Positions 6,123-9,145 of a stretch of DNA of 9,145 nucleotides are shown here, one piece after another. How positions within the stretch are numbered: position 1 is the first letter of the stretch; every line of letters begins with the position of its first letter. Both the position numbers and the translations under genes were made by a program. The notes below the pieces were generated by a model. It saw nothing but the letters and a program-made list of their open reading frames with translations. It was not told the DNA's origin and ran no database searches. The stretch covers positions 1 through 9,145 of the forward strand of contig JBBSGA010000256.1 in assembly GCA_038254585.1 (NCBI GenBank). Direction: 5' to 3'. The DNA is from JBBSGA01 sp038254585. Lineage in GTDB: Bacteria; Chloroflexota; Chloroflexia; Chloroflexales; Kallotenuaceae.

Positions 6123-6150
6123 GCACGGGCGTCGCCCTGGCTGGCCGTGC
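6123..6150 (+). other. Hairpin in the 5' leader of the 55-codon gene
   Basis: GCACGG (6123-6128) pairs with CCGTGC (6145-6150), with a competing inner GGGC-GTC-GCCC. It lies within the about 100-base leader between the promoter and the start codon at 6174. It matches no riboswitch class I know. Confidence 0.3.
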
Positions 6151-6173
6151 GAGGGCTTTGGAGACGATAGATC

Positions 6174-6341
6174 ATGCTGTCGCTGCTGATCCTTGCGGCT
6201 ATCTCCATCGTCGGCGTCTATATCCTGCTCCCGGCGGGGACCGAGCCCGACGGGCAGCCCGTGACCACGGAGACAAACGAAGCTCAAGTGTCGGACCTCA
6301 ATCGGGGCGCTGCCTCCATCGCGCCTCCACGGCGCCGCTAA
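6174..6341 (+). CDS. Small single-pass membrane protein (55 aa)
   Basis: ATG at 6174 follows GGAGA (6160-6164) by nine bases and opens 55 codons ending in TAA at 6339-6341. Residues 2-20 (LSLLILAAISIVGVYILLP) form one hydrophobic helix with no positive residue before it. The tail is acidic then neutral (TEPDGQPVTTETNEAQVSDL), ending in a basic PPRRR. The uncleaved helix and lack of a cleavage motif suggest a membrane anchor; orientation is unclear. I do not recognise a family. A good promoter lies about 110 bp upstream, which supports a real gene. It converges on the membrane histidine kinase with only 10 bp between stop codons. It could be an accessory subunit or a stress-type small membrane protein; nothing visible decides. 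Confidence 0.6.
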   Translation: MLSLLILAAISIVGVYILLPAGTEPDGQPVTTETNEAQVSDLNRGAASIAPPRRR

Positions 6342-6351
6342 TCCCCGCGGC

Positions 6352-8406
6352 TCAGACGACAGGCTCGGCGTCGTGCTCTCCCGCTCCCGCGTGCGCCCGG
6401 AGCTCTGCTAGCGGCAGCGAGATCGTAAACGTACTGCCCTCGCCTTCCTGGCTGGCGACGTCGACCGTACCGCCATGCCGGCTGACGATCTCGCGGACGA
6501 CGTAGAGCCCGATGCCCATCCCGCTGATACTCGACCCTGCCAGATTTGCTGCCCGGAAGAAACGCTGAAAGAGCCGCGGCTGGGCCTCCGCAGGGACACC
6601 GATCCCCTTGTCGCTGACCGAGATCGCGGCCCTGCCGGCGCGCTCGTCCACGCGCACGTTAACTGGGCCGCCCTCGGGGCTGTACTTGATCGCATTCTGG
6701 ATCAGGTTTTGCAGCACTTGCTCGAGCCGCAGTGCGTCGCCCTCGACCACCAGCCCGCCGTCCGGCGCTCGTAGCTCCAACGTATGCCGGTCGAGCGCCG
6801 GCTGCGCTTCTTCCACGACCCGCCGCACCAGCCCGGGCAGGTCGACAAGCTGCCGGTCAAGTGTGAAGTGTCCTGTCTCGATCCGTGAGACGTCGAGGGG
6901 CGCCGCGATCAGGCGCGAGAGGCGTTCGGCCTGGGCGGCGATCACGTCGACCGCGCGCCGATCGCGCTCGCCGGAGGTCTTGTCGCGAGCAAAGCGCCGC
7001 TGGAGCACCTGCGCATACCCGGTCAGCGAGGTCATCGGCGTCTTCATCTCGTGCGCGGCGATCGAGAGGAATTCGTCCCGCGTGCGAATCGCCGCCTGGG
7101 CGGCTGCGTAGAGCCGCGCGTTATCGATCGCCAGCGCCGCGCGGCGCGCCAGGTCCTCGGCAAGCTCAAGGTCGTCCGCACCGAAACTGCGTCCCGATTC
7201 GGCCGCCCCAAATGAGAGCGCGCCGAGCGTCCGGCCACGCGCCGTGAGCGGCACGATCATTCCCGACCGCAGGCCCACGCTCTGGATCAGCCGCGCGTGC
7301 TCCGGATCGTGGGTGGCCTGCTCGATGAGATGTGGCGAGATCTCTGTGTAGATCGCCGGCTCGCCGGTGCGCAACACCTTCGCCGCCCCCTCCGCTAGCA
7401 GCGGATCGAAGCCGTAGCGCCGCTCGATCTCCCAGGCCAGCTCGACCTTCGCCGGGTCGCGATGAGCGAGCGCGAGGCGCCGGTAGCTCCCGTCGTCCTC
7501 GACCATATCGACCGCGCACCAGTCGGCCAGATAGGGCACCGCGAGCTGGGCCAGCTGGGTCAGCGTCTCGGGGTAGTCGAGCGACGAGGCAAGCTGCTCG
7601 CTGGCGGCGGCGAGAAAATGGCCGATCTCCTCCGCGCGCTTGCGGGCCGAGATGTCCCGAATGAAGCCGGTGAACATCGGCGGCCCATCGCCCGGCAGGC
7701 GTGAGACCGTGAGCTCGATCGGAAACGCCGATCCACCCGCGCGCATCGCGTGCATCTCGATCCGCCGGCCGATGATGCGGCCTTCATCGGACGCAAGGTA
7801 GTGCGCGAGGCCCCGCCGGTGCTGCTCACGCAGCGCAGGGGGGATGATCAGCCCGGCCATCTCGTGCCCGATCACCGCCGCGCAAGAGTAGCCGAAGGTG
7901 CGCTCGGCAGCAGCGTTGAACTCCACGATGCGGCCCGCGGCGTCGATCGTGACGATACAGTCAAGCGCCGCGGCGAGAATTGCGCGGGTGCGCGCCTCGC
8001 TCCCCAGCGCGGCCTGCTCGGCCTGCCGGCGCTCCTCGATCCCGACTTCCGCCCGGCGCCGCGCCTCGCACAGGGCGTTCGTGAGCAGGACCATCAAGAC
8101 GCTTTCGCTTACGAAGAGAACGATCCCGATCTGGTCTTGCCGGCCCACCAGCCCGAATGAGCCAAGCGGCGGCAGCAGATAAAAGACGCTGAAGAGCGTG
8201 CCAAGCAGAGTCGCGACGAGGCCGGGTCCGACGCCGCCGACCAAGGCGCTTACGACGATCGCAGGCCAGAACAGCAGAAACGGAGAATTCTCACGCAGGA
8301 CAGGCGACAGCAGCAGCCTGAGCAGCAAAGCCGCGATCGTGATCGCGACGGCACCACCATAACGCCGGACGTAGTCGTTCAGGTCCCTGCCCCGCAATGA
8401 TTGCAT
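6352..8406 (-). CDS. Membrane sensor histidine kinase, DUF4118-PAS-GAF-HisKA-HATPase (orphan)
   Basis: A 684-residue hybrid-sensor kinase without a receiver domain. Residues about 17-110 contain four close hydrophobic helices of the DUF4118 type also found in KdpD (AITIAALLLRLLLSPV, FLLFWPAIVVSALVGG, LVATLLGTLFSVFYLLPP, IGIVLFVSESVLMVLL). A helical linker (112-140) leads to a PAS domain (about 141-256, VTIDAAGRIVEFNAAAERTFGY, ending GFIRDISARKRAEE). A GAF domain follows (about 275-432), then HisKA with SIAAHEMKTPMTSLTGYAQ and phosphoacceptor His452. HATPase_c shows N-box QVLQNLIQNAIKYSPEGG (563-580), G1 SDKGIGVP (598-605) and G2 GMGIGLYVVREIVSRHGGTV (629-648). No USP or KdpD N-terminal domain is present. 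Its response regulator is not in the window. The start at 8406 leads directly into the first helix; an open frame to 8967 is the mirror of the opposite-strand lipoprotein gene and was rejected. Confidence 0.93.
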   Translation of the reverse strand: MQSLRGRDLNDYVRRYGGAVAITIAALLLRLLLSPVLRENSPFLLFWPAIVVSALVGGVGPGLVATLLGTLFSVFYLLPPLGSFGLVGRQDQIGIVLFVSESVLMVLLTNALCEARRRAEVGIEERRQAEQAALGSEARTRAILAAALDCIVTIDAAGRIVEFNAAAERTFGYSCAAVIGHEMAGLIIPPALREQHRRGLAHYLASDEGRIIGRRIEMHAMRAGGSAFPIELTVSRLPGDGPPMFTGFIRDISARKRAEEIGHFLAAASEQLASSLDYPETLTQLAQLAVPYLADWCAVDMVEDDGSYRRLALAHRDPAKVELAWEIERRYGFDPLLAEGAAKVLRTGEPAIYTEISPHLIEQATHDPEHARLIQSVGLRSGMIVPLTARGRTLGALSFGAAESGRSFGADDLELAEDLARRAALAIDNARLYAAAQAAIRTRDEFLSIAAHEMKTPMTSLTGYAQVLQRRFARDKTSGERDRRAVDVIAAQAERLSRLIAAPLDVSRIETGHFTLDRQLVDLPGLVRRVVEEAQPALDRHTLELRAPDGGLVVEGDALRLEQVLQNLIQNAIKYSPEGGPVNVRVDERAGRAAISVSDKGIGVPAEAQPRLFQRFFRAANLAGSSISGMGIGLYVVREIVSRHGGTVDVASQEGEGSTFTISLPLAELRAHAGAGEHDAEPVV

Positions 8407-8439
8407 GCCCGTCCAGATGTCGATCCTCGGGGTTAACGT

Positions 8440-8472
8440 CCGGGCCGCCGCGTGCGATCGCACGCGGCCCGG
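8440..8472. repeat. Strong palindrome at the expected transcript start of the membrane kinase
   Basis: A perfect 20-bp palindrome (8448-8467, centre GATC) is flanked by further pairing CCGGGCC (8440-8446) with GGCCCGG (8466-8472). On the minus strand it begins about seven bases after a consensus -10, so the kinase mRNA would begin with this hairpin. It could be an operator or a 5' stabilising hairpin. Confidence 0.6.
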
Positions 8473-8478
8473 AAAGAC

Positions 8479-8484
8479 ATTATA
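8479..8484 (-). promoter_or_regulatory. -10 element TATAAT for the membrane histidine kinase
   Basis: A perfect TATAAT reads on the minus strand 73 bases before the chosen ATG at 8406. No good -35 was found 16-18 bp upstream, so an activator may be needed or the match may be chance. Confidence 0.45.
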
Positions 8485-8560
8485 GCGGAACTTGCAGCAC
8501 ACGCACCTGCCGCGTGCCTTGCCACGGTCGGGGTATGCGATACTTGACCGATACGTGTGC

Positions 8561-8582
8561 CGCCGGGGATCGTCCCGCGGCG
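8561..8582 (+). other. Hairpin in the leader region of the lipoprotein gene
   Basis: CGCCG-GGG (8561-8568) pairs with CCC-G-CGGCG (8574-8582) with one bulged G and an ATCGT loop. No T-run follows, so it is not a terminator. TTGACC at 8544-8549 could be a -35, but no matching -10 was found. Confidence 0.3.
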
Positions 8583-8614
8583 ACGCCCGCCAACCCAGAT
8601 ATACGGAGAGCCTC

Positions 8615-9145
8615 ATGCGCAAAGATCGAGCTCGCTCACCCATCGCCGACCCACCGCGCGCGGCCCGGTCGCGACTGCAGTTGTTCGTCGTCGTGATCGT
8701 GGGGCTGACCCTCGCGAGCTGCAATCTCGCGGCGGCACCCACCGTAAGCCCGACGGCCGCCGTGGCCTCGGCACCGCAGACCTCCGCGCCGCCGGCCGTC
8801 ACTACGTCTACCGAGCTCCCCGTGGCCACTTCTCCGACGGCGCCTGCCGCCGCCACCGAGCCCCCGGCGACTACTGCGTCTCTGGCTGCCACCACGCCTG
8901 CGTCAACCGCTGTGCCGCCGGCCGGTGGGGAGAGTCGGCAGCCCATGGCGATCAGTGGCACTTTCACCTATACCAACGATATCATTACCACCTATTACGT
9001 CGAGCATGCCGTGGCCCTGCTGGACATGACCGGCTTCGTTAAGCGCGACCCACGCTGGATCATTCCGGCCGAGTCACAGACCCTCGGCCTGCTCCATCTG
9101 GACGAGCAGCGCAAGAGCGGCTCCTTCTCCCTTGAGCTCCCTGAG
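8615..9145 (+). CDS. Lipoprotein with Ala/Pro/Thr-rich stalk (partial, C-terminus outside window)
   Basis: ATG at 8615 follows GGAGAG (8605-8610) by four bases, and 177 codons stay open to the window edge. Residues 1-20 are basic (MRKDRARSP...RAARSR). Residues 21-35 are hydrophobic (LQLFVVVIVGLTLAS), followed by a lipobox L-A-S-C with Cys36 as the lipidation site. Residues 40-107 are a low-complexity stalk of Ala, Pro, Thr and Ser, as in many Chloroflexota surface lipoproteins. From residue 112 a folded domain begins (AISGTFTYTNDIITTYYVE, ALLDMTGFVKRDPRWIIPAE, LGLLHLDEQRKSGSFSLELP). This resembles, from memory only, the N-terminal part of Chloroflexi S41-type peptidases. No catalytic region is inside the window, so that assignment is weak. 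The gene is divergent from the membrane histidine kinase and shares a 208-bp intergenic region with it. Confidence 0.82.
   Translation, partial: MRKDRARSPIADPPRAARSRLQLFVVVIVGLTLASCNLAAAPTVSPTAAVASAPQTSAPPAVTTSTELPVATSPTAPAAATEPPATTASLAATTPASTAVPPAGGESRQPMAISGTFTYTNDIITTYYVEHAVALLDMTGFVKRDPRWIIPAESQTLGLLHLDEQRKSGSFSLELPE

Noticed and set aside
6073..6173. Leader of the 55-codon gene as a second riboswitch
   Set aside because: It has a hairpin, but none of the conserved segments of known riboswitch classes was recognised.
5879..6208. 109-codon minus-strand frame, and a longer N-terminus for the GAF kinase to 5993
   Set aside because: Both run through the inverted-repeat element without ribosome sites; the kinase has a near-perfect site before 5882.
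6352..8406. Membrane kinase as KdpD
   Set aside because: It shares the DUF4118 membrane region, but lacks the KdpD N-terminal and USP domains and carries a PAS domain; no kdp genes are nearby.
8454..8461. GCGATCGC octamer as a HIP1-type cyanobacterial repeat
   Set aside because: A single copy was noticed, and it is simply the centre of a larger palindrome.
8407..8967. 187-codon N-terminal extension of the membrane kinase frame
   Set aside because: Most of it is the antisense reading of the Ala/Pro/Thr-rich lipoprotein stalk, it crosses the likely kinase promoter and palindrome, and the DUF4118 helices start directly after the ATG at 8406.

Overview
The window is GC-rich and densely coded. 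It looks like accessory chromosome from a Chloroflexota-like bacterium. Support for this is indirect: an Ala/Pro/Thr-rich lipoprotein, large orphan PAS/GAF sensor kinases, and a palindrome of a type I recall from Chloroflexi and cyanobacteria. No rRNA, tRNA, CRISPR array or intact transposase was seen.

Layout. (1) Positions 1-3385 hold three minus-strand genes, read right to left: a lipase-maturation-factor-family membrane protein, a protein of the ornithine cyclodeaminase / delta1-pyrroline-2-carboxylate reductase family, and a phosphotransferase of the APH/kinase-like fold cut by the left edge. (2) Positions 3386-4158 are mostly non-coding but hold the most interesting unit: an extended -10 promoter, a class I cyclic-di-GMP riboswitch, a 51-codon secreted cationic peptide missing from ordinary ORF lists, and a strong terminator. 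A separate GTAGAGACG palindrome follows. (3) Positions 4159-5882 hold, on the minus strand, a soluble GAF-histidine kinase and then a small charged helical protein. (4) Positions 5883-6173 hold a 123-bp structured element with perfect 15-bp inverted ends, and a promoter with an operator-like palindrome reading right into a 55-codon single-pass membrane protein (6174-6341). (5) Positions 6352-8406 encode a membrane DUF4118-PAS-GAF histidine kinase on the minus strand, convergent with the 55-codon gene. (6) Divergent from that kinase, a lipoprotein gene starts at 8615 and runs off the right edge.

How the parts relate. The two kinases have no response regulator in the window, so both are orphans here and probably phosphorylate regulators encoded elsewhere. 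The riboswitch/peptide unit is self-contained. Its aptamer P1 stem ends one base before the Shine-Dalgarno core, and a CUCC segment next to P1 can pair either with that Shine-Dalgarno or with an upstream GGAG copy. This suggests direct control of translation by c-di-GMP. The peptide's function cannot be read from its sequence.
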